This document shows positions 27,881 through 38,731 of a stretch of 64,000 bases of DNA, piece by piece; the first letter of the stretch is position 1, and every line of letters starts with the position of its first letter. The stretch comes from CAVRRZ01 sp963723745 (GTDB taxonomy: Bacteria > Actinomycetota > Actinomycetes > Mycobacteriales > Geodermatophilaceae): the NCBI GenBank assembly GCA_963723745.1, contig CAVRRZ010000006.1, forward strand, positions 248,001-312,000, written 5' to 3'. The notes under the pieces were generated by a model, which had not been told where the DNA came from, did not search any database, and was given only the letters and a program-made list of their open reading frames with translations. Position numbers and translations under genes: made by a program.

Positions 27881-28436
27881 GCACCCGCGCCACGCGCCGC
27901 GGCCACGACGACGGCCCGCGCCACGACGACGGCCCGCGCCACGACGACGGCCACCCCGCGGACGACCGCGCCCACGCGGACGGGCAGCACGCGCACCGGC
28001 GGCACCCGCACCGCGGCCCGCCCGGAGCTGCGCCTGGTGCCCAGCGCGCCGGCCCGCGGCGCACGGGCCCGCCCGGCGCCGGCGCACTGCGCGCCCGGCG
28101 CGGCGCCGTTCGTGCTGCTGGTCGTCGCGCTGCTGGTCGGCACCACGCTGGGGCTGCTGGTCCTCAACACCGCGATCGCGGTCGACTCGCTCAAGGCCAC
28201 CCAGCTGCGGGCCGAGAACGCCGAGCGCGCGCAGGAGGTGCAGCGCCTCGAGCAGCAGGTCGTCGACCGGCGGGACGCCGGCCGAGCTCGCCGCGCGCCG
28301 CCGTCGCCGCCGGGCCTGGTCCCCGCCGGGCCGGCGGCCTACCTGGTCGTCGCGCCCGACGGCAGCTCGATGCTGCGCGGCACCCCCGTGCCCGGCCCCG
28401 GCGCCGGGCGCCGACGCCGTGCCGGGCGGAGACTGA
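27877..28436 (+). CDS. ftsL: Cell division protein FtsL-like (frameshifted)
   Basis: Position between rsmH and pbpB plus topology identify it. A long His/Asp/Arg-rich cytoplasmic N-terminus precedes one membrane helix (PFVLLVVALLVGTTLGLLVL) and a coiled-coil-like segment LKATQLRAENAERAQEVQRL with a septal leucine pattern, ending YLVVAPDGSSMLRGTPVP. FtsL links FtsB/FtsQ and the FtsW-PbpB synthase. ATG 27877 overlaps the rsmH stop. Breaks near 28090, 28275 and 28415. Three tandem copies of an 18-bp unit give HDDGPR repeats in the N-terminus. Confidence 0.75.
27902..27955 (+). repeat. Three 18-bp tandem repeats in ftsL
   Basis: GCCACGACGACGGCCCGC starts at 27902, 27920 and 27938 (last copy degenerates at its end). 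It encodes HDDGPR repeats in the cytoplasmic tail of FtsL. Confidence 0.85.
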
Positions 28437-28439
28437 GCG

Positions 28440-30364
28440 GTGCCGAGCACCCGCGCGGACCGGGTGACGGACCGCGCTCGACCGGCCGCCCGGCCGGCGC
28501 GCCGCCCGGACCACGGCCATCGCACGGGCGGGTCCCGGTGCGGCCGGCCCCGGCGCGATCCGACGCCGCCGGCGCCTTCACCTCGCGCCGGGCGCCCGGC
28601 AGCCGGCGCAGCGGCGCCGGCCTGTCGGTCGAGCAGCGGGGGATGCGCAACCGCTGGGGCCTGGTCGTCCTGGTCGCGCTGCTCGTGCTCGTCGTCGGCC
28701 GGCTGGCAGTGCTGCAGGGCGTCGACGGCGCGGCGTACGCCAACGCCGCCGAGCAGGACCGGCTGCGCACCTATCCGAGTCGCCGCGCTGCGCGGCGCAG
28801 GTGCTCGACCGCGACGGCGAGCCGTTCGCCTACACCGTCGACGCCTCCCGCGTGACGGCCGACCCGACGGTGGTCGCCGACCCGGAGCGAGACCGCCTGG
28901 CGCTCACCGCCCTGCTCGACGTCCCGGTCGACGAGCTGACCGAGAGAGCTGTCGCGGAGGACAGCCGGTACGTCGATCCTGGCCGCGCCAGGTGCATCCC
29001 GGAGGTCACCGACGCCATCGAGGAGCTGGAGCTCCCGGGCATCTGCTTCGAGGACGACCCGAGTGCGGCTCTACCCGGCCGGCGCGGTCGGCGGCCAGGT
29101 CGTCGGCTTCGTCGGCCGCGAGGGCACCGGGCTGGCCGGCATCGAGCAGACCTACGAGGACGAGCTCGCCGGTACGCCCGGCGAGCGCCGCGTCGAGGTG
29201 GGCAGCGGCGGCAACCCGATCCCGTCCGGCATCGACGAGTCCACGCCCGCCGTCGACGGCAGCACCGTGCAGCCTCACCCTCGACCAGGACCTGCAGTAC
29301 GTCACCGAGCAGCGGCTGGCGCGAGGCCTGCGCGGACGGCGCCACCACGCGCGCCTCGGCGGTCGTGCTCGACGTGCGCGACCGGCGAGGTACGTGGCGA
29401 TGGGCTCCTGCCCGGGCTACGACCCCGGCAACTACTCGGCGACCGACTCCGGAGCTGCTGGGCAACCCGACGGTCTCCGACGTCTTCGAGCCCGGCTCGG
29501 TGATGAAGGCGGTGACCCTCGTCGGCCGCGCTCGAGGAGGGCGTCGCCGACGCCGGACACGGTGCTCAGCGTGAACGGGCACATCGAGGCCGGCGACCGC
29601 ACGTCGTCACCGACGCGCACGACCACGCGCCGATCGACTGGACGGTGACCGGGATCCTGGCCAAGTCCAGCAACGTCGGCACGATCATGCTGGCCCGCGA
29701 GGTCGGCGACGAGAAGCTCGAGCACTACCTGCGGGCCTTCGGCCTCGGCAGCCGGACCGGCATCGAGCTGCCGGGCGAGAGCGCCGGCATCCTGCAGGCC
29801 TCGGCGGACTGGACGGCCAGCCGCGCGGCCAACGTGCCGATCGGCCAGGGCGTCTCGGTGACCGACGCTGCAGATGGCCTCGATCTACCAGACCATCGCC
29901 AACGACGGCGTTCGCGTCGAGCCGCGCATCGTCGCAGTCGGTCACCGCGCCCGACGGCACGGTGACGCCGGCGCCGGAGGCGCCGAGCACGCCGCGTCGT
30001 CAGCAAGGACACCGCCGACGACATGGCCTACATGCTCGAGGCGGTCGTCGGTCCGGAGCGGCACCGCGCCGCTCGGCCAGATCGAGGGCTTCCGGGTCGC
30101 CGGCAAGACCGGCACCGCCCAGCGGGCCAACCCCGAGATGCGGCTGCTACGACGGTGGCGGCTACGTGACCACGTTCGTCGGCTTCGCGCCGGCCGACGA
30201 CCCGCGGTACGTGGTCGCCGTCGACCTCGAGCGGCCCGCCAGCGACGCGGAGGGCGGCCAGGTGGCCGCGCCGGTCTTCGCCGACATCATGCGGTACGCG
30301 CTCACCGCCGACGGGATCGTCGCCGACCGGCGCCGGCCGACCCGAGTTCGTCCTCGAAGGCTGA
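28440..30364 (+). CDS. pbpB: Division transpeptidase PbpB/FtsI (heavily frameshifted)
   Basis: Class B penicillin-binding protein that crosslinks septal peptidoglycan with FtsW. One membrane helix (LVVLVALLVLVVGRLAVLQG) follows a basic Pro/Arg-rich N-terminus; the dimerisation domain includes VVGFVGREGTGLAGIEQTYE. Transpeptidase motifs: EPGSVMKAVTLV (SxxK), TGILAKSSNVGTIM (SxN) and VAGKTGTAQRANPE (KTG). GTG 28440 starts 3 nt after ftsL. At least fifteen one-base events interrupt it, mainly insertions beside GAG, CAG or GAC triplets (for example near 28775, 28800, 29064, 29273, 29323, 29384, 29452, 29524, 29867, 30058, 30148). All motifs survive, so the gene is very likely intact in the organism. 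Confidence 0.9.
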
Positions 30365-30449
30365 CCCGGGGCGGCCCGCGCGCCCGCCCGGACCCCGCCG
30401 CGGCGCTCCGGACGCCGGCCGGGTCCCGGGCCGCCGGGGCGGCCGACGG

Positions 30450-30455
30450 TAGATT
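30450..30455 (+). promoter_or_regulatory. -10 element before murE
   Basis: TAGATT fits TANNNT, 8 nt before GTG 30464, with GGAG between. It suggests an internal, possibly leaderless promoter within the cluster. Confidence 0.45.
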
Positions 30456-30463
30456 GGAGCCCC

Positions 30464-32058
30464 GTGACCCCGACCGAGCACGGGGCGGTGCCCCGGCCTG
30501 CCGGGACGCAACCGCTTCCCCTCGCCGCCCTGGCCGACCTCGTCGGCTCGCCGGGCGGCGGTCGCGACGGCGCGTCCATCGGCGTCAGCGGCGTCACCCT
30601 CGCCTCGGGCGAGGTCCGGCCCGGGGATCTCTACGCGGCTCTGCCCGGCGCCCGCACCCACGGCGCCCGGTTCGTCGACGACGCGGTGCGACCGCGGCGC
30701 GGTCGCGGTCCTGACCGACCCGACCGGCCGCGAGCAGGCCGGCGCGCTCCGGGCGTGCCGGTCTGCGTGGTCGACGACCCCCGCGGCGTGCTCGGCGCGG
30801 TGGCCGCCCGCGTGTACGGCGAGCCCAGCAGCCGGCTCGCCGTCCTCGGCATCACCGGCACCAACGGCAAGACCACCACGGCCTACCTGGTCGAGGCGCG
30901 GCCTCGCGGCCGCGGGGCGGGCGACCGGGCTGATCGGCACCGTCGCAGACGCGCACCCGCGGCCGCGGATGCCGACGGCCGGCCGGCCGTGAGCGACCTT
31001 CCCGAGCGTGCGCACCACGCCCGAGGCGCCGGACCTGCACGCGCTGCTGGCCACCATGGCCGACAGTCCGGCGTGGGCGCGGTGGTCATGGAGGTCTCCA
31101 GCCACGCGCTGGTGCTGGGCCGCGTCGGCGGCGTCCGCTTCGCCGCCGCCGGCTTCACCAACCTCGGCCGGGACCACCTGGACTTCCACGGCGACCTCGA
31201 GGAGTACTTCGGCGCCAAGGCGCTGCTGTTCGACGGCCGCGCGGCCGTCGAGGTGGTCACGTCGACGACGAGGCCGGCCGGCGGCTGGCCGCGCTGCCGA
31301 CGGCCGCCGGTCGCGCCCCGGCCGTCACCGTCTCGCTCCAGGACGCCGGGGCCGACTGGACGGCCACCGACATCACCCCCGCGCCCGACGGCGGCTCGAC
31401 GTTCACCCTGCGCGGTCCCGGCGGCCGGTCCTGGCCGGGGCGGCTGCGGCTGCCCGGCACGCTTCAACGTCGCCAACGCGGTGCTCGCCGTGGCGCTGCT
31501 GGACGCCGTCGGGCGTGCCGGTGGAGCACGGCGCTGCGCCGGGCTGGCCGACGACGGTCGTCCCCGGCCGCATGGAGCCGGTCGACGCCGGCCAGCCGTT
31601 CGTCGCGGTCGTCGACTACGCGCACACCCCCGACGCCGTGACCACCGCGCTGCGCGGCGCTGCGCGGCGCGACCCGGGGCCGGCTGATCACCGTGCTCGG
31701 CTGCGGCGGTGACCGCGACCCGGGCAAGCGCCCGGCGATGGGGCCGCAGCGGCCGCCGGCAGCGACGTCCTCGTCGTCACCGACGACAACCCGCGCTCCG
31801 AGGACCCGGCCGCCATCCGGGCCGCGATGCTCGCCGGTGCTGCCGAGGTGCCCGACGCCGCAGCGGGCCGAGGTGCACGAGGTCCCGGGCGGCGGGCGGC
31901 GCTGGCCGCCGCGGTCGGCCTGGCCCGGCCCGGCGACACGCTGCTGGTCGCCGGCAAGGGACACGAGACCGGCCAGGAGATCGACGGGCACGGTGCACCC
32001 TTCGACGACCGCGCCGTGCTGCGCGAGGTCCTGGCCGAGCAGGGGAGAACACGCGTGA
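30464..32058 (+). CDS. murE: UDP-MurNAc-L-Ala-D-Glu:meso-DAP ligase MurE (frameshifted)
   Basis: Adds the third residue to the peptidoglycan stem in the cytoplasm. Visible: GVTLASGEVRPGDLYAALPG, P-loop LAVLGITGTNGKTTTAYLVE, VVMEVSSHALVLGRVGGVRF, NLGRDHLDFHGDLEEYFGAK, FVAVVDYAHTPDAVTTALRG, ITVLGCGGDRDPGKRPAMG and VVTDDNPRSEDPAAIRAAM. The DNPR motif marks the meso-diaminopimelate-adding type. The end LLVAGKGHETGQEIDG is typical. GTG 30464; the stop TGA 32056-32058 overlaps the murF GTG. Breaks near 30690, 30752, 30898, 30946, 31258, 31460, 31517, 31660, 31742 and 31880. Confidence 0.9.
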
Positions 32059-33462
32059 TCGCGCTGACGCCTGGCCGAGGTGGCAGCGGCCGTCGGTGGC
32101 GCCGCTCGCCGGGCGACGCGACCGCCGTCGTCACCGGCCGCGTGACCGCTCGACTCGCGCGACCGTCGGTCCCGGCGACCTGTTCGTCGCCGCTGCCGGG
32201 GGAGCGGGTCGACGGGCACGACTTCCTCGCCGCCGCAGCCGCGGCCGGCGCGGCGCGTGCCCTGGCCGCCCGGCCGGACGACGGCCTGCCCTGCGTGGTC
32301 GTCGACGACCCCGTGACCGCGCTGGGCCGGCTCGCCGCGGGCGTGCACGAGCGGCTCACCGCCGGGCGGGCTGCGCACCGCTGGGCATCACCGGCTCCTC
32401 GGGCAAGACCTCGACCAAGGACCTGCTCGGCCAGGTGCTCGCCGCCGCCGGGCCCACGGTCAGCCCGCCCGGCTCGTACAACAACGACATCGGCCTGCCG
32501 CTGACCGTGCTCGACGCCGACGAGAACACCCGGTTCCTCGTCCTCGAGATGGGCGCGCGCGGCCCCGGGCACATCGCCCGGCTGTGCGCGCGTGGCCCGG
32601 CCGCAGGTCGGCGTCGTCCTCAACGTCGGCTCCGCCCACCTGGGCGAGTTCGGCAGCGCCGACGGCATCGCGACCGCCAAGGGCGAGCTCGTCGAGGCGC
32701 TGCCCGCCGACGGCACCGCCGTCCTCAACGCCGACGACCCGCGCGTGCTGGGCATGGCCGCCCGCACGCGGGCGCGGGTGGTGACCACCGGCCGGGGGGC
32801 GGACGCCGACGTGCGGGCCATCGACGTCGTCCTCGACGACGCGTGCGTGCGCGCGGTTCACCCTCGTCGCCGGCGGCGAGCAGCACCCGGTCGCCCTCCA
32901 GGTGGTGGGGGAGCACCAGGTCGCCAACGCGCTGTCGGCCGCGGCTGCCGCCCTGGCGGTGGGCCTGACGCCGGCGCGCAGGTCGCCGCGGCGCTGTCGC
33001 CAGGCCGGTCCGCGCAGCCGCTGGCGCATGGAGGTCGAGCGGCGTGCCGACGGCGTCACCGTCGTCAACGACGCCTACAACGCCAATCCCGAGTCGATGC
33101 GCGCCGCGCTGGCCGCGCTCGCCGGCCTGCCGGCGCAGCGGCGGATCGCCGTCCTCGGCGGCATGGCCGAACTGGGACCGGGTGCGGGCGCGGAGCACGA
33201 GCGGCTGGGCCGCGACGCGGCCGCCGCCGGAGCCGACGTGATCGTGGCCGTGGGCCCCGATGCGGTAGGCATAGCGCGACGGGGCAGTCGCCGCCGGACG
33301 GCGCGCGGGAGAGGAGTCGGTGCACGTGCCGGACCGGGCGGCTGCCCGCGAGCTGCTGCCGGACTGCTCCGGCCCGGCGACGTCGTTCTCGTCAAGGCAA
33401 GCCGCATCCTACGGCCTGGAGCTGCTGGCCGAGGACCTGCTGACCGCGGGGCGGGCGCGTGA
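32055..33462 (+). CDS. murF: UDP-MurNAc-tripeptide:D-Ala-D-Ala ligase MurF (frameshifted)
   Basis: Completes the pentapeptide precursor. Motifs: P-loop LGITGSSGKTSTKDLLGQVL, YNNDIGLPLTVLDADENTRF, LVLEMGARGPGHIARLC, NVGSAHLGEFGSADGIATAK, and C-terminal NDAYNANPESMRAALAALAG with RIAVLGGMAELGPGA. GTG 32055 overlaps the murE stop; breaks near 32070, 32150, 32370, 32594, 32857, 32980, 33290 and 33380. The last stop that fits the operon is TGA 33460-33462 overlapping the mraY start, which needs one more correction near the end. Confidence 0.9.
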
Positions 33463-34541
33463 GATCGATCCTCATCGCGGCCGGCATCGGCCTGATCATC
33501 TCCATCCTCAGCACCCCGCTGGCGATCCGCGCGTTCCGCCGGCACGGGCTGGGCCAGGAGATCCGGGACGACGGCCCCGAGAGCCACCTGTCCAAGAAGG
33601 GCACGCCCACGATGGGCGGCACGGTCATCGTCGTGGCCACCGTCGGCGGCTACCTCGGCGCACACCTGTTCCTGCTCGACTCACCGAGCTGCGGCGTCAC
33701 GGCCACCGGCGTGCTCCTGCTCTTCCTGATGGTCGGGCTGGGCACGGTCGGCTTCCTCGACGACTACCTCAAGATCCGGCACCGCCGCAGCCTGGGCCTG
33801 AACAAGACCGCCAAGCTGGTCGGTCAGCTGGTCATCGGCGTGGCGTTCGCGGTGCTGGCGATCAACTTCCCGAACGACCGGGGCGTCACCGTCGCCTCGA
33901 CCGACGTCTCCTACGTCCGCGACATCGCCGCCGCTCGCGCTGGGGCCGGTCGGCGTTCGTGATCCTGGCCTACATCTTCATCGCCGGGTTCTCCAACGCG
34001 GTCAACCTCACCGACGGCCTGGACGGGCTGGCGGCCGGCTCCTCGGCGATGGTGCTGGTCTCCTACGTCTTCATCTCCTTCTGGCAGTTCACCCACGACT
34101 GCGTCGACCAGCGCGATCGAGGGCTGCTACGTCGTGCGCGACCCGCTGGACGTCACCCTGGTCGCGGCCGCGGGGATGGGCGCGTGCCTGGGCTTCCTGT
34201 GGTGGAACACCAGCCCGGCGCGCATCTTCATGGGTGACACCGGCTCGCTCGCCCTCGGCGGGCTGATCGCCGGCCTGGCCATCGTCACCCGCACCGAGCT
34301 GCTGCTCGTGGTGATCGGCGGGCTGTTCGTCGCGGTCACCCTGTCGGTGGTGATCCAGATCGTCTTCTTCCGCGCGACCCGGCGGCGGGTCTTCCGGATG
34401 GCACCGCTGCACCACCACTTCGAGCTCGCCGGCTGGACGGAGAACACCGTCATCGTGCGGTTCTGGCTGGTGACCGGGATGGCCGTGGCGTTCGGGATCG
34501 GGCTGTTCTACGCCGACTGGCTCGCCATCGTCGGCCTGTGA
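33459..34541 (+). CDS. mraY: Phospho-MurNAc-pentapeptide transferase MraY
   Basis: Polytopic membrane enzyme that makes lipid I from UDP-MurNAc-pentapeptide and undecaprenyl phosphate. Motifs: KKGTPTMGGTVIVVATVG, GFLDDYLKIRHRRSLGLNKT (DDxxK), NAVNLTDGLDGLAAGSSAMV, WWNTSPARIFMGDTGSLALG and MAPLHHHFELAGWTENTVIV (HHH). About ten helices. GTG 33459 starts it with a GTGA overlap to murF. Only two breaks, near 33935 and 34115. About 360 residues, family-typical. Confidence 0.94.
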
Positions 34542-34545
34542 CGCG

Positions 34546-36006
34546 GTGACCCACGTGCAGACCCTGCTCGGCGGCCCGGTGCTCGGCGGCCCGGTGCTGG
34601 TGGCCGGGCTCGGGGTGTCCGGCGCGGCCGCGGCCCGGGTGCTGCTCGACCGCGGCGTCCGCGTGCTGCTGGCCGACAGCGCGCGCCCGCCGGCCGTCGA
34701 CGAGCTCACCGCCGCCGGTGCCGAGCTGGCTCGGCGCGGCCGACACCGTCCCGGACGGCGTGACGCTCGTCGTCACCTCACCCGGGTGGCGCCCCGACTC
34801 CCCGCTGCTCCTCGACGCCGCCGCGCACGCGGTCGAGGTGGTGGGGGAGCCCGAGCTCGCCTGGCGCGCTGCGGATCGCCGGGCCGGACGGCGAGCCGGC
34901 CCCGTGGCTGGCCGTCACCGGCACCAACGGCAAGACCACGACGGTCACCATGCTGGCCGCGATCCTGCAGGCGGCCGGACGGCGGGCGGTGGCCGCGGGC
35001 AACGTCGGCCGCCCGCTGGTCGAGGTGGTCACCGCCCGGGACGAGACCGGGGCACCCGCCTACGACGTGCTCGCCGTCGAGCTGTCCAGCTTCCAGCTGC
35101 ACTGGTCGCAGTCCCTGGCCCCGGCCGCCGCCGCGGTGCTCAACGTCGCCGACGACCACACCGACTGGCACGGCTCCTTCGCCGCCTATCGCGACGCGAA
35201 GGCGCGCATCCTCGTGCACGCCCCCGTCGCCGTCGCGGACGCCGGGGACCCGGTCGCCGCCGCGCTCGTGGCCGCCCACCCGCACCCGGTCACCGTGACG
35301 CTCGGGGAGCCGGGGCCAGGTCAGCTCGGCGTGCGGGAGGGGGCCCTGGTCGACCGGGCATTCGCGGCCACCCCGGAGGGGGACGTACTGCTGGCGCGGG
35401 ACGCGCTGCCGGTCCCCGGCCCGCACAACACCGTCAACGCGCTGGCCGCCGCGGCGCTCGCCCGCGCCGCAGGAGTTCCGGTCGAGGCGGTCGCCCACGG
35501 GCTGGCCGGCTTCACCGGCGGCGCCCACCGGAACGTGCGGGTGGCCACGATCGACGGCGTGGACTGGGTCGACGACAGCAAGGCCACCAACCCGCACGCC
35601 GCCGGCGCCTCGCTGGCCGCCTACGACCGGGTCGTCTGGATCGCCGGTGGGCTGCTCAAGGGCGCCGACGTCGACCCGCTGGTCGCGGCCGTCGCCGGGC
35701 GGCTCGCCGGCGTGGTGCTGCTCGGGCCGCGACCGGGCGCAGATCGCCGCATCACTGGCGCGACACGCCCCATCGGTCCCAGTGGTCACGGTGGTCAGCG
35801 GCGACGATGACCGGATGGACGGGACTGCGGCTGCTGCCGAGGAGACGATGACCCAGGTCGTCGCCGCGGCCGCCGGCCTGGCCCGGCCCGGCGACACGGT
35901 GCTGCTGGCGCCGGCCGCCGCCTCCATGGACGTCTTCACCGACTACGGCCACCGCGGCCGTGCCTTCGCCGACGCCGTCCGCGCCCTGACCGGCGGCGAC
36001 CGGTGA
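34546..36006 (+). CDS. murD: UDP-MurNAc-L-Ala:D-Glu ligase MurD
   Basis: Adds D-Glu to UDP-MurNAc-L-Ala in the cytoplasm. N-terminal LVAGLGVSGAAAARVLLDRG binds the uridine part; P-loop is WLAVTGTNGKTTTVTMLAAI; VLAVELSSFQLHWSQSLAP, LNVADDHTDWHGSFAAYRDA and VPGPHNTVNALAAAALARAA follow; then WVDDSKATNPHAAGASLAAY and LLAPAAASMDVFTDYGHRGR at the end. GTG 34546 is 4 nt after the mraY stop. Breaks near 34735, 34868 and 35735. The stop overlaps the ftsW start. Confidence 0.93.
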
Positions 36007-37637
36007 CGGCGACCACCGGCGCGCCGCGCACCCGGCGCGGCCGCACCCCGTGCGCCCCGCGGCCGCCTCGGGCCGGCCTGGCTCGACGGACCCATGACCA
36101 GCAGCCACCTGGTCCTCGGCGCGGCCGGACTGCTGCTGGCCATCGGCCTGGTGATCGTCTTCTCCGCCTCGTCGATCGAGGCCGCCCTCAACAAGCAGCC
36201 GCCCTGGCAGCCCGGGGTCACGCAGCTGATCTGGGCCGCCGTCGGGCTCGTGGCCCATGCTGGTCGCCCTGCGGCTGCCGGTCGGTTTCCTGCGCCGCTG
36301 GTCGCCGATCGCCCTGCTGGTCGTCACGGCGATGCTGGCGGTGGTCTGGATACCCGGCATCGGTCTCGAGCTCAACGGCGTCCCGCCAGTGGTTCGACCT
36401 CGGCTTCGCCAACTTCCAGCCGTCCGAGGCGGCCAAGCTGGTCTTCGCGCTGTGGGGCGCGCACGTGCTCGCCCTGCGGGAGCGGTACCTGACCACGACG
36501 TCGCTGCTGGTGCCGGTGCTGCCGGTCTTCCTCTTCCTCTCGCTGCTGCTCATCCTCGAGCCGGACTTCGGCGGCGTCGTGACGCTCGGGCTCGTGCTGG
36601 TCGGCCTGCTGTGGGCCGGCGGCATGCCGTTGCGCTGGTTCGGGGCTCTCGCCCTCGCCGGCGCTGCGCTGCTCGCGCTGCTGGTGGCGATCGCGCCCTA
36701 CCGGATGCGGCGGATCACCTCGTTCCTGGACCCGTTCGCCGACCGTGGGGACAGCGGCTTCCAGGCCATCCAGGGGTTCTACGCGCTCGCCTCGGGCGGC
36801 CTGTCCGGAGTGGGCCTGGGCAACAGCCGGATGAAGGCGAAGCTGCTGCCCGAGGCCGAGTCCGACTACATCTTCGCGATCATCGGCGAGGAACTGGGCT
36901 TCCTCGGCTGCCTCGTCGTGATCACGCTCTACGGCGTCCTCGCCTACGCGGGCTTCCGCATCGCCCGCCGTTCGGCCGACCGGTTCGTCCAGCTGGCCAG
37001 CACCGCGATCACCGTGTGGCTGATCGGTCAGGCCTCCCTGAACATGGGCTACGTGGTGGGCCTGCTCCCGGTCACCGGTGTGACCCTGCCGCTGATCTCC
37101 AAGGGGGGCACGTCGCTGGTGCTGACGCTGTTCGCGGTGGGGCTGCTGGCTCGCTTCGCCCGCGCCGAACCGGCCGCCATCGAGGCCCAGCGCACGGCGT
37201 CCCGGGGGCGGCTGAGCCGGTGGCTGCTGCCGGTCCCGACGGCCCCCGTCGCCCCCGTGCGACCGCGCCGGCGCCCCGAGGAACGCGGCGGTCGCGGCCC
37301 CGCGGTGGGTGGCGGCCGGACGGTCGTGCACGCTCGCGGGATGCCCCGCCGTCCGCAGGGGACCACGCAGGGCACCATGCGGGGCGCGGCGCCGGGCGCG
37401 GGGCAGGGCCGCCCGCCGGCCGGCGGTGAGCGACGCCGCGGTGGCGAGGCCCGCTCCGACGAGCGGCGGCTGCCCGTCGCCGACGTCCGGCGTTCGCCCG
37501 CGCGGGCCGACGTGCCCCGTGCGGCGGCGCCGCGCGACGGGCGGCGCGCCGTCCCGCCGGCCCATGAGGTGCGCGCGCAGCCGCCGGCCGGCCGCGGGGC
37601 GCCGGCGCGCACCGGTCGACCGGGGCGGACCTCGTGA
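36003..37637 (+). CDS. ftsW: Division peptidoglycan glycosyltransferase FtsW
   Basis: SEDS-family lipid II polymerase. Ten or so helices; signatures include FSASSIEAALNKQPPWQPGV, DLGFANFQPSEAAKLVFALW, GDSGFQAIQGFYALASGGLS, GVGLGNSRMKAKLLPEAESD, YIFAIIGEELGFLGCLVVI and GVTLPLISKGGTSLVLTLFA. GTG 36003 overlaps the murD stop. Breaks near 36090, 36255 and 36385 only. After the last helix a basic Arg/Pro/Gly-rich cytoplasmic tail of about 150 residues runs to the stop; long tails are known in mycobacterial FtsW, where they contact FtsZ, but this one has no motif I recognise. The stop overlaps murG. Confidence 0.93.
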   Translation: MTATTGAPRTRRGRTPCAPRPPRAGLARRTHDQQPPGPRRGRTAAGHRPGDRLLRLVDRGRPQQAAALAARGHAADLGRRRARGPCWSPCGCRSVSCAAGRRSPCWSSRRCWRWSGYPASVSSSTASRQWFDLGFANFQPSEAAKLVFALWGAHVLALRERYLTTTSLLVPVLPVFLFLSLLLILEPDFGGVVTLGLVLVGLLWAGGMPLRWFGALALAGAALLALLVAIAPYRMRRITSFLDPFADRGDSGFQAIQGFYALASGGLSGVGLGNSRMKAKLLPEAESDYIFAIIGEELGFLGCLVVITLYGVLAYAGFRIARRSADRFVQLASTAITVWLIGQASLNMGYVVGLLPVTGVTLPLISKGGTSLVLTLFAVGLLARFARAEPAAIEAQRTASRGRLSRWLLPVPTAPVAPVRPRRRPEERGGRGPAVGGGRTVVHARGMPRRPQGTTQGTMRGAAPGAGQGRPPAGGERRRGGEARSDERRLPVADVRRSPARADVPRAAAPRDGRRAVPPAHEVRAQPPAGRGAPARTGRPGRTS

Positions 37638-38731
37638 CGGTCTCGGTGGTGCTCGCCGGGGGCGGCACCGGCGGCCACATCGAGCCGATGCTCGCGCTGG
37701 CCGACGCCCTCTCGCGGCGGGGCGACCCGCCACGGATCACCTGCCTGGGTACCGCCCGCGGCATGGAGACCCGGCTGGTGCCCGCGCGCGGGTACGACCT
37801 GCGGCTGATCCCGCCGGTGCCGCTCCCGCGCCGGCTCACCCCCGACCTGCTGCGGGTACCGGGACGCGTCGTCTCGTCGGTGCGGGAGACGCGTGCCGTG
37901 CTCGCCGACGTCGCCGCCGACGTCGTCGTCGGCTTCGGCGGCTACGTGGCGCTGCCGGCCTACCTCGCCGCGCGTCGCGCGGGCATCCCGATCGTCGTGC
38001 ACGAGCAGAACGCCCTGCCCGGCCTGGCCAACCGCATCGGCGCGCGCCTGGCCGCCCGCGTGGCGGTGACCGTGCCCGGCACGCCGCTGCACGCCGGGGA
38101 GCTCGTCGGGATGCCGCTGCGGCGGGCCATCAGCGGGCTCGACCGCGAGGCTCGGCGGGCCGAGGCGCGGGCCGCCTTCGGGCTGGACGCCGACCGCCCC
38201 ACGCTCCTGGTCGTCGGGGGCTCGCAGGGGGCGGCCTCGCTCAACCGGGCCGCCGTCGCAGCGGCCGACGTCCTCACCGCGGCCGGGGTGCAGGTCCTGC
38301 ACGCCCGCGGGCCGAAGAACACCGACGTCGCCGTGCCGGCCCGCCCCGCGGGCGACACGCCCTACGTCGTCGTGGACTATCTGGAACGCATGGACCTCGC
38401 CTACGCCGCCGCGGACCTCGCCCTCTGCCGGGCCGGCGCCGTCACCGTCGCCGAGCTGGCGGCCGTGGGGCTGCCGGCCGCGTTCGTGCCGCTGCCCATC
38501 GGCAACGGCGAGCAGCGGCGCAACGCGCTGCCCCTCGTCGAGGCCGGGGGCGCGCTCCTGATCGAGGACGCGCAGCTGTCCGGCGAGTGGATCGCGCAGC
38601 GGCTGGTGCCGCTGCTGACCGATCCCGAGGCCTTGACCGGCTACGCCCGCAACGCCGCGGCCGCCGGAGCTCCGGACGCCGACGAGAGACTCGCCGACAT
38701 CGTGCTGGAGATCGCGCATGAGCGCCGCTGA
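37634..38731 (+). CDS. murG: UDP-GlcNAc transferase MurG (lipid II synthase)
   Basis: Intact, 365 residues. N-terminal VVLAGGGTGGHIEPMLALAD (glycine-rich loop), GFGGYVALPAYLAARRAGIP, IVVHEQNALPGLANRIGARL, and C-terminal UDP-GlcNAc site VVGGSQGAASLNRAAVAAAD with YAAADLALCRAGAVTVAELA and FVPLPIGNGEQRRNALPLVE. MurG adds GlcNAc to lipid I at the inner membrane face. GTG 37634 overlaps the ftsW stop (GTGA); its own end overlaps murC by 14 nt. Free of indels, unlike the genes before it. Confidence 0.97.
   Translation: MTVSVVLAGGGTGGHIEPMLALADALSRRGDPPRITCLGTARGMETRLVPARGYDLRLIPPVPLPRRLTPDLLRVPGRVVSSVRETRAVLADVAADVVVGFGGYVALPAYLAARRAGIPIVVHEQNALPGLANRIGARLAARVAVTVPGTPLHAGELVGMPLRRAISGLDREARRAEARAAFGLDADRPTLLVVGGSQGAASLNRAAVAAADVLTAAGVQVLHARGPKNTDVAVPARPAGDTPYVVVDYLERMDLAYAAADLALCRAGAVTVAELAAVGLPAAFVPLPIGNGEQRRNALPLVEAGGALLIEDAQLSGEWIAQRLVPLLTDPEALTGYARNAAAAGAPDADERLADIVLEIAHERR

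Noticed and set aside
28440..30364. pbpB, murE and rsmH as pseudogenes
   Set aside because: All catalytic motifs remain, the genes are essential and the breaks share one insertion pattern seen in many genes, so sequence error is the better reading.
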